A DNA stretch of 64,000 nt from NCBI GenBank assembly GCA_966210515.1, contig CBIHLM010000002.1, positions 62,001-126,000 on the forward strand. The letters are read 5' to 3'. Source of the stretch: Paradesertivirga sp966210515 (GTDB taxonomy: Bacteria; Bacteroidota; Bacteroidia; Sphingobacteriales; Sphingobacteriaceae). Below the pieces are notes generated by a model, which worked only from the letters and a program-made list of their open reading frames with translations, searched no databases and had not been told where the DNA came from. Below, in pieces: positions 8,239 to 16,643 of the stretch (positions are counted from its first letter, which is position 1; every line of letters begins with the position of its first letter). The position numbers and the translations under genes are program-made.

Positions 8239-10713
8239 ATGACAGACGAGAAAGAGCCTTTACCAGAATTGCCAGAATTACCTGAGTTTAGTATAGAGCA
8301 GTTAGAAGAGGGTGTGCACCACGTAAACAACCCTATTATTGGTTTAAAGCCAATCGAAAAAGTTTATCTGCAAAGTGTTGTAGAATATAGCCAGAAGGAT
8401 AATAATTTTTACTTTTCTGACGGCAGTGCGGTAGTAGAGGTCAGAGTTGTGAGTGATGAGATTATACGAGTTAAATTAGCTCCTCACGGAACATTTCTAG
8501 ATGAATTTTCTTATGCGGTGCCTAAATTAGAGCAGCACGCAACCGTTTTTTCATTCAAAGAAACCGAGAAAGATTATAGAGTTGAAACAAACACTGTCGC
8601 CTGTGTAATTGATAAAAAGGATTTCCTTATTTCTTTTGAAGATAATGCAAGCCGGGTAATCAACAGCGATTATTCCACGATGCATTGGGAAGAAAACGTG
8701 GATTTCGGAGGCTTTTATGTTTATTGTACAAAACATTGCAGCCCTGACGAATCATTTTATGGATTGGGCGATAAACCTACAAGTTTTAACATCAGAGGTC
8801 GCCGGTTCCATAACTGGGCCACCGATACATACTCCTTTGCCAGAGATCAGGATCCTTTGTACAGGGCCATCCCATTTTACCTAGGTGTTAAAGACGATAT
8901 CTGCTACGGAATCTTCTTCGACAATACCTATAAAACTCACTTCGATTTCGCTCATCAGGACGTAGACAAAACATCGTTCTGGGCTGATGGCGGCGAACTA
9001 CAGTATTACTATATCCATGGTCCGCATATGATGGATGTGGTCAAGCGATATCATAGCCTGACCGGAACCCATCCCATGCCTCCACAATGGGCTCTCGGAT
9101 ATCATCAATGCCGTTGGAGCTATTATCCGGAAAGCAAGTTAAAAGCCTTGGCTAAGAATTTTCGCGATAGGAAGATCCCTTGTGATGCCTTGTATCTGGA
9201 TATTGATTATATGGACGGATATCGGTGCTTCACCTGGAATAAAAAATACTTTCCTGATCCCAAAAAGATGATCAAAGAGCTTCTTGATGATGGATTCAGA
9301 ACCGTTGTAATTATCGATCCGGGAATAAAGGTTGATGATAATTACTGGGTTTTTAAAGAAGGAAAAGAGAAGAAATACTTCTGTCGCCGAAGTGATGACT
9401 ATTTCATGGAGGGCCATGTGTGGCCGGGCCGCTGCCAGTTTCCTGATTATACCAATCCGGAAGTAAGGGAATGGTGGGGAACCTTATTTAAGGGACTCGT
9501 TGATGACGGAGTGGCGGGCGTGTGGAATGATATGAATGAACCAGCTGTTTTTGGTTCCGGATCATTCCCTAATGATGTCAGACATCAATATGACGGTCAC
9601 CGGGGTTCACATCGCAAAGCGCATAATGTATATGGTATGCAAATGGTGCGTGCAACTTATGAAGGCTTGAAAAAGCTGTTTAAAAACAAGCGTCCGTTTA
9701 CAATCACCCGTTCGGGATACGCAGGAGTACAACGTTATTCTTCGGTTTGGACAGGCGATAATCTTGCTTCATGGGATCACTTAAAGCTTGCATCCATCCA
9801 ATGCCAGCGCTTATCAATTTCTGGCATTTCTATGTGCGGAACGGATATTGGAGGATTCACCGGTGAACCCGACGGAGAATTATTTACGCGTTGGATTCAA
9901 TTAGGCGTTTTCTCGCCTTTTATGCGTGCGCACTCTGCAGGCGATACCCGAGAACGCGAACCATGGAGTTTCGGCAAAGAATATGAGGATATAAACCGCA
10001 AGTTTATTGAACTCCGTTATCGTCTTATGCCATACATTTACTCGGCATACTGGGAACACCACAAATACGGCTTTCCGATTTTGCGTCCGATGGTAATGCT
10101 CGAACAAAATGTTCCTTTAAACAGGATAAGAGAGGACGAATTTACATTTGGCGATAAAATCCTTATTTCTCCTGTATTTCAACCGGGGCAAACCTCGAAA
10201 ATGGTTTATTTGCCAAAAGGGAAGTGGTTTAATTACTGGACTCATGAGCCTATGGAAGGTGGAATAGAACATGAAGTGTTAACTCCGTTAGACAGTATGC
10301 CAATTTTTGTTAAAGCAGGTTCGGTGATTCCTGAATGGCCATTGATGCAATATGTTGGAGAAATTGAGCCAGATGAGATTAAATTTCAGATTTATTATTC
10401 CGACATTGAAATAAATTCGTTTTATTACGAAGATCATGGTGATACGTTTGCCTATGAGCAGGACATTTATACCGAGAAGAAGTTTGTTGTAAAGGGAGAC
10501 GCTTCTTCTTGTACAATTAAACAAAGTTCTGAAGGATTATATACTCCGAGGTACGAAACATATGAACTAAAATTTATAGGTTTACCTTTTCAACCATCAA
10601 AGGTTTTAGTGGATGGAAAGGAAGTTCACTATAAGAGTTTAAACTTTGATCACCTTAAACGTGTTGTAATAAAAGCCAATAAAAACTTTAAAGAGATTCA
10701 GGTCCAGCGATAA
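8239..10713 (+). CDS. Glycoside hydrolase family 31 alpha-glucosidase
   Basis: Removes alpha-linked glucose (or another alpha-sugar) from the non-reducing end of glycans. The 824-residue protein has the GH31 layout: an N-terminal beta-sandwich (about 40-260), a TIM barrel (about 275-620) with the nucleophile in WNDMNEP (Asp431), the acid/base in WTGDN (Asp507), and C-terminal beta domains. There is no signal peptide, so it is probably cytoplasmic. Its stop codon overlaps the start of glgB by one base (TAATG), implying translational coupling and a shared role in storage or uptake of alpha-glucans. GH31 includes xylosidases and transglucosidases, but the glgB coupling favours alpha-glucan. Confidence 0.92.
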   Translation: MTDEKEPLPELPELPEFSIEQLEEGVHHVNNPIIGLKPIEKVYLQSVVEYSQKDNNFYFSDGSAVVEVRVVSDEIIRVKLAPHGTFLDEFSYAVPKLEQHATVFSFKETEKDYRVETNTVACVIDKKDFLISFEDNASRVINSDYSTMHWEENVDFGGFYVYCTKHCSPDESFYGLGDKPTSFNIRGRRFHNWATDTYSFARDQDPLYRAIPFYLGVKDDICYGIFFDNTYKTHFDFAHQDVDKTSFWADGGELQYYYIHGPHMMDVVKRYHSLTGTHPMPPQWALGYHQCRWSYYPESKLKALAKNFRDRKIPCDALYLDIDYMDGYRCFTWNKKYFPDPKKMIKELLDDGFRTVVIIDPGIKVDDNYWVFKEGKEKKYFCRRSDDYFMEGHVWPGRCQFPDYTNPEVREWWGTLFKGLVDDGVAGVWNDMNEPAVFGSGSFPNDVRHQYDGHRGSHRKAHNVYGMQMVRATYEGLKKLFKNKRPFTITRSGYAGVQRYSSVWTGDNLASWDHLKLASIQCQRLSISGISMCGTDIGGFTGEPDGELFTRWIQLGVFSPFMRAHSAGDTREREPWSFGKEYEDINRKFIELRYRLMPYIYSAYWEHHKYGFPILRPMVMLEQNVPLNRIREDEFTFGDKILISPVFQPGQTSKMVYLPKGKWFNYWTHEPMEGGIEHEVLTPLDSMPIFVKAGSVIPEWPLMQYVGEIEPDEIKFQIYYSDIEINSFYYEDHGDTFAYEQDIYTEKKFVVKGDASSCTIKQSSEGLYTPRYETYELKFIGLPFQPSKVLVDGKEVHYKSLNFDHLKRVVIKANKNFKEIQVQR

Positions 10714-12725
10714 TGGAGAATAAAAAGAAAGCGAAGTCAGTAAAAAGCACATCTTTAGCAGCTGGAAAGATGCCGGCGGCTAAAGCGAAACCTTTAGAAA
10801 ACAATGTGGTTGTTTTTTCTAAATTAACAGATTTCGATATTCATTTATTCCGATCTGGAAAGCATTATAAGTTATACGAAAAACTTGGGTCTCATGTCAT
10901 TGAGGTTGAAGGGCGTACCGGAACTTATTTCGCGGTATGGGCCCCGAATGCAGCAGAGGTTTCTGTAATTGGAAATTTTAACGGATGGAATCCCAAGTCG
11001 CATCCTTTATTTGTCCGCTGGGATAGCTCAGGAATATGGGAAGGCTTTATTCCTCATATTGGTAACGGCGAAGTATATAAATTTTATATCCGGTCCAACC
11101 AGGGAGAAGAGCTTGAGAAGTCGGATCCTTACGCTTTGAGATGGGAAGAACCTCCGCGTACAGCATCCATCGTTTGGGATACATGGTACGAATGGGCAGA
11201 TGCCGACTGGATGGAAAACCGCCACGAGAACAACTCATTAACCCGTCCGTATTCTGTCTATGAGATGCATTTGGGATCATGGATGCGCAGCCCTGAAAAT
11301 CCCGATACATTTTTAGGTTATCGGCTGCTGGCGGAAAGCCTGGTTCCGTACATTAAGGAAATGGGCTTTACTCATGTTGAGTTTATGCCCATAATGGAAC
11401 ATCCTTATTATCCTTCATGGGGATATCAGGTGTCAGGTTATTTTGCGGCATCCTCCCGGTATGGAACCCCTCAGGATCTAATGTTTCTGATCGAAGAACT
11501 TCATAGAAATGGAATAGGAGTGATACTTGACTGGGTACCCTCTCATTTCCCCGGAGATATACACAGTTTATATAGATTTGACGGTACACATCTCTATGAG
11601 CATGCCGATGAAAGAGAAGGATTTCATCCTGATTGGAAGTCGTATATTTTTAACTACGGACGAAATGAAGTGCGTTCGTTCCTCATCAGTAATGCCATAT
11701 TCTGGCTCGACCGTTTCCATGTAGATGGTTTGCGTGTTGATGCGGTAGCTTCAATGTTGTATCGTGACTATTCCAGAAAAGAAGGAGAGTGGATTCCAAA
11801 TCAATTTGGCGGACGTGAAAACCTCGAGGCGATCAGCTTTTTAAAGGAGTTTAACGTAGCAGTTTATTCGGCGTACCCGGATGTTCAAACCATCGCAGAA
11901 GAATCTACAGCCTTTCCCGGTGTGAGCCGGCCGGTATTTACCGGCGGTCTTGGCTTCGGAATGAAATGGATGATGGGTTGGATGAATGATACAATTAAGT
12001 ACTTCGAGCAGAATCCGGTTCACCGAAAATATCATCATAGCCAAATTACGTTTAGTACTGTTTACGCCTTTACCGAGAACTTTATGTTGCCCCTTTCACA
12101 TGATGAAGTGGTGCACGGTAAGCAGTCTTTGATCTATAAAATGCCTGGCGACGAATGGCAGCGCTTTGCTAATCTTCGTCTGTTATATACCTATATGTTT
12201 ACCCATCCGGGTGCCAAGCTGCTGTACATGGGCGATGAATTTGCTCAAACCTCGGAGTGGAATGTGAACCTGTCGCTGGACTGGCACCTTCTTGAGTTCG
12301 CACCTCATAAGGGAATGAAAGAATTAGTGAAAGGTCTCAATCACTTGTATAAGGAGGAAACAGCTTTATACGAAAAGAACTTCGAGTGGGATGGTTTCGA
12401 GTGGATTGAGGTGAATGATTCCGAGCAATCGGTACTTGTTTATTGCCGTAAAGGCAATCATGCGGATGATAAGCTCGTGGTAGTGCTGAACATGACTCCT
12501 GTGCCGCGTCCAAACTATCGTATAGGCTTGCCGCATCATGGCGACTGGCAGGTTATATTCAATTCGGATGAAGAGAAGTTTTATGGCAGTGGCTTTGAGC
12601 TGCAGCAGGAATTTTCTTCCGAGCCGGTACACTGGCAGGGTAAACCACAATCGGCCGCAATTAATCTTCCACCACTTACCGGGGTTGTGTTAAAAAGGTT
12701 TAACCGAACCGCCAAATTTTGGTAA
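10713..12725 (+). CDS. glgB: 1,4-alpha-glucan branching enzyme
   Basis: Introduces alpha-1,6 branches into glycogen by cutting and transferring alpha-1,4 chains. The 670-residue protein has an N-terminal CBM48 (about 60-150), the GH13 barrel with SVYEMHLGSW, the nucleophile in GLRVDAV (Asp343), the acid/base in IAEEST (Glu396/397) and the third carboxylate in LSHDEVVHG, then the C-terminal beta domain. A lysine/alanine-rich N-terminal tail of about 28 residues is unusual and probably disordered. No glgA, glgC or glgP is nearby, so glycogen synthesis must be encoded elsewhere. It is followed by a strong terminator. Confidence 0.95.
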   Translation: MENKKKAKSVKSTSLAAGKMPAAKAKPLENNVVVFSKLTDFDIHLFRSGKHYKLYEKLGSHVIEVEGRTGTYFAVWAPNAAEVSVIGNFNGWNPKSHPLFVRWDSSGIWEGFIPHIGNGEVYKFYIRSNQGEELEKSDPYALRWEEPPRTASIVWDTWYEWADADWMENRHENNSLTRPYSVYEMHLGSWMRSPENPDTFLGYRLLAESLVPYIKEMGFTHVEFMPIMEHPYYPSWGYQVSGYFAASSRYGTPQDLMFLIEELHRNGIGVILDWVPSHFPGDIHSLYRFDGTHLYEHADEREGFHPDWKSYIFNYGRNEVRSFLISNAIFWLDRFHVDGLRVDAVASMLYRDYSRKEGEWIPNQFGGRENLEAISFLKEFNVAVYSAYPDVQTIAEESTAFPGVSRPVFTGGLGFGMKWMMGWMNDTIKYFEQNPVHRKYHHSQITFSTVYAFTENFMLPLSHDEVVHGKQSLIYKMPGDEWQRFANLRLLYTYMFTHPGAKLLYMGDEFAQTSEWNVNLSLDWHLLEFAPHKGMKELVKGLNHLYKEETALYEKNFEWDGFEWIEVNDSEQSVLVYCRKGNHADDKLVVVLNMTPVPRPNYRIGLPHHGDWQVIFNSDEEKFYGSGFELQQEFSSEPVHWQGKPQSAAINLPPLTGVVLKRFNRTAKFW

Positions 12726-12740
12726 AATGATTTATAAAAA

Positions 12741-12770
12741 AGGCTTTCTGCAGATCGGAAAGCCTTTTTT
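12741..12770 (+). terminator. Rho-independent terminator after glgB
   Basis: Stem AGGCTTTC paired with GAAAGCCT around a short loop, followed directly by a run of T (12765-12770), 15 nt after the glgB stop codon. Confidence 0.8.
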
Positions 12771-12823
12771 ATTATTTAACACTTCCTGATCAGAGAATGT
12801 CAATCACTGGAAATTAGAAAATA

Positions 12824-12855
12824 AAAAAGCCCTGCAATGAACTTGCAGGGCTTTT
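12824..12855 (-). terminator. Rho-independent terminator after gapA
   Basis: Read on the minus strand, a GC-rich stem (AAGCCCTGCAA / TTGCAGGGCTT) with a 5-nt loop is followed by T residues, 19 nt after the gapA stop. It lies back to back with the glgB terminator between convergent genes. Confidence 0.8.
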
Positions 12856-12873
12856 GACTTATATTAACTTAGC

Positions 12874-13872
12874 TTATTTTAAAGTTCCGATTAATTGAAC
12901 AAGGTCAATGATCTTGTTTGAATAACCCCACTCATTGTCATACCATGAAACCACTTTCACGAAGTTATCATTTAAAGCAATACCAGCTTTAGCATCAAAT
13001 ACAGAAGTGCGGGTCTCACCAATAAAATCAGCAGAAACAACTTCATCTTCAGTATAACCTAAAATGCCTTTAAGTTCGCCTTCAGAAGCTTCTTTCATGG
13101 CAGTTTTGATATCCTCGTAAGAAGCAGATTTTTCTAATTTAACTGTTAAATCTACTACAGAAACGTCAGCAACCGGTACGCGGAACGCCATACCTGTTAA
13201 TTTGCCTTTCAAAGCAGGGATTACCAGAGCAACCGCTTTTGCAGCACCTGTAGAAGAAGGTATGATGTTTTGGTAAGCACCACGTCCGCCTCTCCAGTCT
13301 TTAGCAGAAGGACCGTCAACAGTTTTTTGGGTTGCAGTAACCGCATGAATAGTGCTCATTAAGCCTTCAAGAATTCCGAATTTATCATTCAAAACTTTAG
13401 CAATTGGAGCAAGACAGTTAGTAGTACAAGATGCGTTTGAAACGATGTTTTGATCAGCTCTTAATTCTTTGTGATTAACACCCATTACAAAAGTTGGAGT
13501 GTCATCCTTTGCTGGAGCAGACATAACAACTTTTTTAGCACCAGCCTGGATGTGTTTTCCAGCTGTATCCTGAGTTAAGAATAAACCGGTTGATTCAATA
13601 ACAACTTCAGCACCTACTTCATCCCATTTCAGGTTTGCAGGATCTTTCTCTGCAGTAACACGGATAGTTTTTCCGTTTACAACTAAGTTGCCGTCTTTAA
13701 CTTCTATTGTTCCTTCGAACTTACCATGTGTTGAATCGTATCTTAGCATATAAGCCATGTAATCTGGCTCGACAAGGTCATTGATTCCAACAACCTCTAT
13801 ATCATTACGTAATGAAGCTGCTCTAAAAGCTAAACGGCCAATACGGCCGAAACCGTTAATTCCAATTTTCAT
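12874..13872 (-). CDS. gapA: Glyceraldehyde-3-phosphate dehydrogenase, type I
   Basis: Glycolytic enzyme oxidising glyceraldehyde 3-phosphate to 1,3-bisphosphoglycerate with NAD+. The 332-residue protein has the Rossmann start GINGFGRIGR, the active-site SNASCTTN with Cys149, and the C-terminal SWYDNEWGYS block. Asn31-Asp32 after the second beta strand indicates NAD preference. It has its own promoter box upstream and terminator downstream, so it is monocistronic. Codon use looks biased toward a restricted set (many GCA, AAA and GTA), as expected for a highly expressed gene. Confidence 0.97.
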   Translation of the reverse strand: MKIGINGFGRIGRLAFRAASLRNDIEVVGINDLVEPDYMAYMLRYDSTHGKFEGTIEVKDGNLVVNGKTIRVTAEKDPANLKWDEVGAEVVIESTGLFLTQDTAGKHIQAGAKKVVMSAPAKDDTPTFVMGVNHKELRADQNIVSNASCTTNCLAPIAKVLNDKFGILEGLMSTIHAVTATQKTVDGPSAKDWRGGRGAYQNIIPSSTGAAKAVALVIPALKGKLTGMAFRVPVADVSVVDLTVKLEKSASYEDIKTAMKEASEGELKGILGYTEDEVVSADFIGETRTSVFDAKAGIALNDNFVKVVSWYDNEWGYSNKIIDLVQLIGTLK

Positions 13873-13921
13873 TTTTCTTGTTATTTATTTGTTTCTAATT
13901 GTAACGAATATCATTAGCTGG

Positions 13922-13929
13922 CAAATTTA
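13922..13929 (-). promoter_or_regulatory. -7 promoter box for gapA (TAAATTTG on minus strand)
   Basis: Exact TAnnTTTG match about 50 nt upstream of the gapA ATG, predicting a leader of roughly 40 nt. No clear TTTG -33 element is seen at the usual 19-21 nt distance. Confidence 0.5.
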
Positions 13930-13956
13930 CCTTATGCTTTTGAATATCCCTATGAT

Positions 13957-14805
13957 TTAATTTTTGTTCGCGTAATATTCTAATACATTATAGATCGGCT
14001 CTTTAATAACCGAGGCTATTGTGAATCCGTGTTTTTTTGCCACGTCTCTTAAATAATTTTCAAACCCAGCGGCTATTGTTCCGGCAAAATGCAAAGGTAC
14101 GTCTTGATGTTGTTTTGAGAGTGGAATAATGTAAGTTTCGAAATAACATTCAAAACCGCTAATTACCAGCTTCTTTACGTACTCTTCCTGATGGTGATCG
14201 AGGAGTAAATCGGCAAAAGAGCTTAAAAATAAAACAGGAGAGGGTTGCTTGTACACTTTATCAAGAATCTGTTTCCTGTCCAGCGAATATTTTTGAGTAA
14301 AAGCCTGTTGTATTTTTTTGGGCAGATCACCTATTAAATAATCTCTTAATAATATCCGACCCAACCAGTTGGCAGAACCCTCGTCGCCTAATATATAACC
14401 TAAGCCGTAATTATTCTCTTTGATTTTTTTTCCGTTAAAGTAAGCTGCATTCGAACCGCTTCCTAAAATACCTACCAAGGCAGGTTTATCGTTGCAGCTG
14501 GCAATGGCCGCCGCCGTTAAGTCGTGTTCTACAGTAACCTTACTGAATCTGAAAAATTTTGTAAATGCGTCTTCAACTATTTTTTGCCGGCTTTTAGAGA
14601 AAGCTCCGGCGCCAAAAAAATAAATGCGTTTTATTTCTTCGGCGTGATAAATTAACTCATTTGTTTTATTTAACAGATGCGTTATAGCTTTTTCATCGTT
14701 GAAAAATGGATTGATTCCGGGGGTTTTAAAGGTAGAAACAATCTCTCCTTTGTCAGAGAGTTTCCAATCGGCAAACCTGGAACCGCTATAGACTACTGCT
14801 ATCAT
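13957..14805 (-). CDS. BadF/BadG/BcrA ATPase family protein with a degenerate phosphate-1 loop
   Basis: A 282-residue member of the ASKHA superfamily group that includes N-acetylglucosamine kinases. It is a clear paralogue of the 284-residue protein encoded at 16644-17498: both share the EHDLxAAA-type block, the phosphate-2 loop (GILGSGSNA here, AILGTGTNT there) and GYILGDEGS. However, the phosphate-1 loop DGGSTKT is replaced by YSGSRFA at residues 6-12, losing the Asp, Thr and Lys positions that contact ATP phosphates and Mg. It overlaps the pfkA stop by one base (TAATG), so translation is coupled. It may be a pseudokinase, sugar sensor or altered kinase; the fold assignment is secure, the activity is not. 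Confidence 0.8.
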   Translation of the reverse strand: MIAVVYSGSRFADWKLSDKGEIVSTFKTPGINPFFNDEKAITHLLNKTNELIYHAEEIKRIYFFGAGAFSKSRQKIVEDAFTKFFRFSKVTVEHDLTAAAIASCNDKPALVGILGSGSNAAYFNGKKIKENNYGLGYILGDEGSANWLGRILLRDYLIGDLPKKIQQAFTQKYSLDRKQILDKVYKQPSPVLFLSSFADLLLDHHQEEYVKKLVISGFECYFETYIIPLSKQHQDVPLHFAGTIAAGFENYLRDVAKKHGFTIASVIKEPIYNVLEYYANKN

Positions 14806-15788
14806 TAAAGAGCTAAGATATGCGACATTTCCATTAAGTCTTCCTCAAGGTTGAACGAATGGTTGTTTATAGCCTCAGTAAGTTCTGTAAGTGTCATTTT
14901 GTTTCCTCGCAGACCTACCATTTTCCGTGTTTCTCCGGCTATAAGGCAATTTACAGCAGCATAACCCATGCGGCTTGCCAGAATTCTGTCGAAACTGCTT
15001 GGAGAACCACCGCGTTGAAGGTGCCCTAAGATTGTAACTTTAATGTCGTAGAAATTGAATTTCTCTTTAACATGCTTAGCAACATTATATGCTCCGCCAT
15101 TTTTCTCACCTTCAGCAATAATTACAATGCTCGAAGTTTTATTTTTACCTGCGCCTGCTTCTAGTTTTTCGATCAGGTCGTCAATACCGGTTTCTTTTTC
15201 CGGAAGCAAAATAGCTTCTGCGCCTCCGGCAACCCCTGCACGGAGAGCAATACAGCCAGAATCGCGGCCCATTACCTCAACAAAGAATAATCTGTCGTGA
15301 GATGCAGCCGTATCTCTGATTTTATCAATTGCCTCAATTACGGTATTGGTAGCAGTGTCGTAACCTAATGTAAAATCGGTGCCGTATAAGTCGTTGTCTA
15401 TTGTTCCCGGAATACACATTACAGGAATATCAAATTCTCTTGATAATAGTTCTGCTCCTGTAAAAGTACCATCGCCGCCGATTGCAACCAGCGCATCGAT
15501 TCCTTCTTCTTTTAAGTTTTTATATGCCAGAGCGCGTCCTTCAGGTGTTCTGAACTCCATACATCGGGCTGTTTTTAAAATAGTTCCACCTTGCTGGATA
15601 ATGTGGCATACTGATTTTGAGTCCATATCACTGAACTTTTTCTCAATCATGCCTTGATATCCCTGATGAATACCAACCATTTGCTTGCCATGATACAAGC
15701 CTGTTCTAACTACTGCACGTATACATGCATTCATTCCGGGAGCATCGCCTCCAGAAGTAAAAACACCTATTTTTTTAATTGAACTCAA
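14805..15788 (-). CDS. pfkA: ATP-dependent 6-phosphofructokinase
   Basis: Phosphorylates fructose 6-phosphate in glycolysis. The sequence has GVFTSGGDAPGMNACIRA at the N-terminus, AIGGDGTFTGA, the catalytic PGTIDNDLYGTD block and VEVMGRDSGCIAL, all typical of bacterial ATP-PFK; the Gly after GGDG-T supports ATP over pyrophosphate. The frame is open upstream to 15911, but those residues do not resemble PFK, and a TTG at 15788 gives the standard start (M)SSIKKIGVF, 327 residues. A palindrome and promoter-like box lie just upstream. The gene is divergent from an NrtR-like regulator and is coupled to the BadF-like gene. Confidence 0.93.
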   Translation of the reverse strand: MSSIKKIGVFTSGGDAPGMNACIRAVVRTGLYHGKQMVGIHQGYQGMIEKKFSDMDSKSVCHIIQQGGTILKTARCMEFRTPEGRALAYKNLKEEGIDALVAIGGDGTFTGAELLSREFDIPVMCIPGTIDNDLYGTDFTLGYDTATNTVIEAIDKIRDTAASHDRLFFVEVMGRDSGCIALRAGVAGGAEAILLPEKETGIDDLIEKLEAGAGKNKTSSIVIIAEGEKNGGAYNVAKHVKEKFNFYDIKVTILGHLQRGGSPSSFDRILASRMGYAAVNCLIAGETRKMVGLRGNKMTLTELTEAINNHSFNLEEDLMEMSHILAL

Positions 15789-15805
15789 CTGTAAGATTTT
15801 TTTTA

Positions 15806-15829
15806 CGAATATAGGTGTATTTTTTACAC
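15806..15829 (-). promoter_or_regulatory. Candidate pfkA promoter box and overlapping palindromic operator
   Basis: On the minus strand a near-consensus -7 box (TATATTCG, 15806-15813) lies 17 nt before the pfkA TTG start. Immediately upstream is a 15-bp palindrome, GTGTA-TTTTT-TACAC (15815-15829), in the -33 to -7 interval where a repressor would act. The divergent neighbour encodes an NrtR-like regulator, which is the obvious candidate to bind. No -33 TTTG is present at ideal spacing. Confidence 0.4.
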
Positions 15830-15901
15830 TAAGTAAATTATTGCAAATTTTTTTTTCCACCTTTGCGTAAATATTATCATCCAAAGCCAAATTAAAATAT
15901 T

Positions 15902-16603
15902 TTGCAACCAACTCTGCCCATATTTGAATCTGTATTTACCATAGATTGCGTCATCTTTGGTTTTCAGGAAGGTGAGCTAAAAATTCTGCTGATTGAGCGT
16001 AATACCGACCCTTTTAAAGACTGGTGGGCCTTGCCGGGACTGTTTGTCGAACACAACGAAGGGATCGATGTGGCCGCCGAACGAATTCTTTATGAACTAA
16101 CTGGCTTACGCGATATATATATGGAGCAGCTTTATACCTTCGGTGAGGTAGACAGGCATCCGGAAGGGCGCGTAATTACTGTGGCATATTATGCCATGAT
16201 CAGACTTACTGGTCATAAGGAATTGAAGCCGGTTACTAATTTTGCTAAAAAAGCATTTTGGCACCCGGTATCCGATCTGCCAAAGTTAGCGTTTGACCAT
16301 ACCGCAATTTTTGAAAAAAGTCTTCAGAAGATTCGTCGTAAAATAAGCTATCAGCCGATTGCCTTCGAGTTATTACCCGAAAAGTTTACCTTAACTCAAC
16401 TGCAGCATGTGTATGAAGCGATTCTGAACAGAAAGTTGGATAAACGAAATTTCAGGAAGAAAATGCTGAATTATGATATTCTAAAAGAACTTGACGAAAA
16501 GCAGCGGGGCGTATCGTACAGAGCAGCAACTTTGTATAAATTCGACAGAAGGAAGTACGCCAAATTATTTCAGAAAGAACTTTCTTTTATGAAAGAGGAT
16601 TAA
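15902..16603 (+). CDS. NrtR-like transcriptional regulator (degenerate Nudix domain plus winged helix)
   Basis: A 233-residue protein with an N-terminal Nudix fold (about 12-150) and a C-terminal winged-helix domain (about 155-225; block LTQLQHVYEAILNRKLDKRNF), the architecture of NrtR-type regulators that sense nucleotide-sugar or NAD-related ligands. The Nudix box begins at G46, but the usual REUxEExGU reads RILYELTGL (61-69), so two catalytic Glu residues are gone, indicating ligand sensing rather than hydrolysis. The start is TTG at 15902: an in-frame stop occurs at 15893-15895 and no ATG is available before the Nudix domain. It is divergent from pfkA across about 110 nt. In other Bacteroidota related proteins control sugar genes (AraR is an example); its target here is inferred to be pfkA. 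Confidence 0.8.
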   Translation: MQPTLPIFESVFTIDCVIFGFQEGELKILLIERNTDPFKDWWALPGLFVEHNEGIDVAAERILYELTGLRDIYMEQLYTFGEVDRHPEGRVITVAYYAMIRLTGHKELKPVTNFAKKAFWHPVSDLPKLAFDHTAIFEKSLQKIRRKISYQPIAFELLPEKFTLTQLQHVYEAILNRKLDKRNFRKKMLNYDILKELDEKQRGVSYRAATLYKFDRRKYAKLFQKELSFMKED

Positions 16604-16608
16604 TAAAA

Positions 16609-16640
16609 AGCTATAAGGCTCTTACACCGTATAGCTCTTT
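16609..16640. terminator. Possible bidirectional terminator between convergent genes
   Basis: AGCTATA (16609-16615) pairs with TATAGCT (16630-16636) across a 14-nt loop, with A-rich sequence on the left and T-rich on the right. It lies between the convergent ends of the NrtR-like gene and the BadF-type gene. The stem is only 7 bp and AT-rich. Confidence 0.4.
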
Positions 16641-16643
16641 ATA

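Noticed and set aside
15789..15911. N-terminal extension of PfkA
   Set aside because: Family members start at the position of the TTG at 15788; the upstream residues are not PFK-like and would overlap the divergent NrtR-like start.
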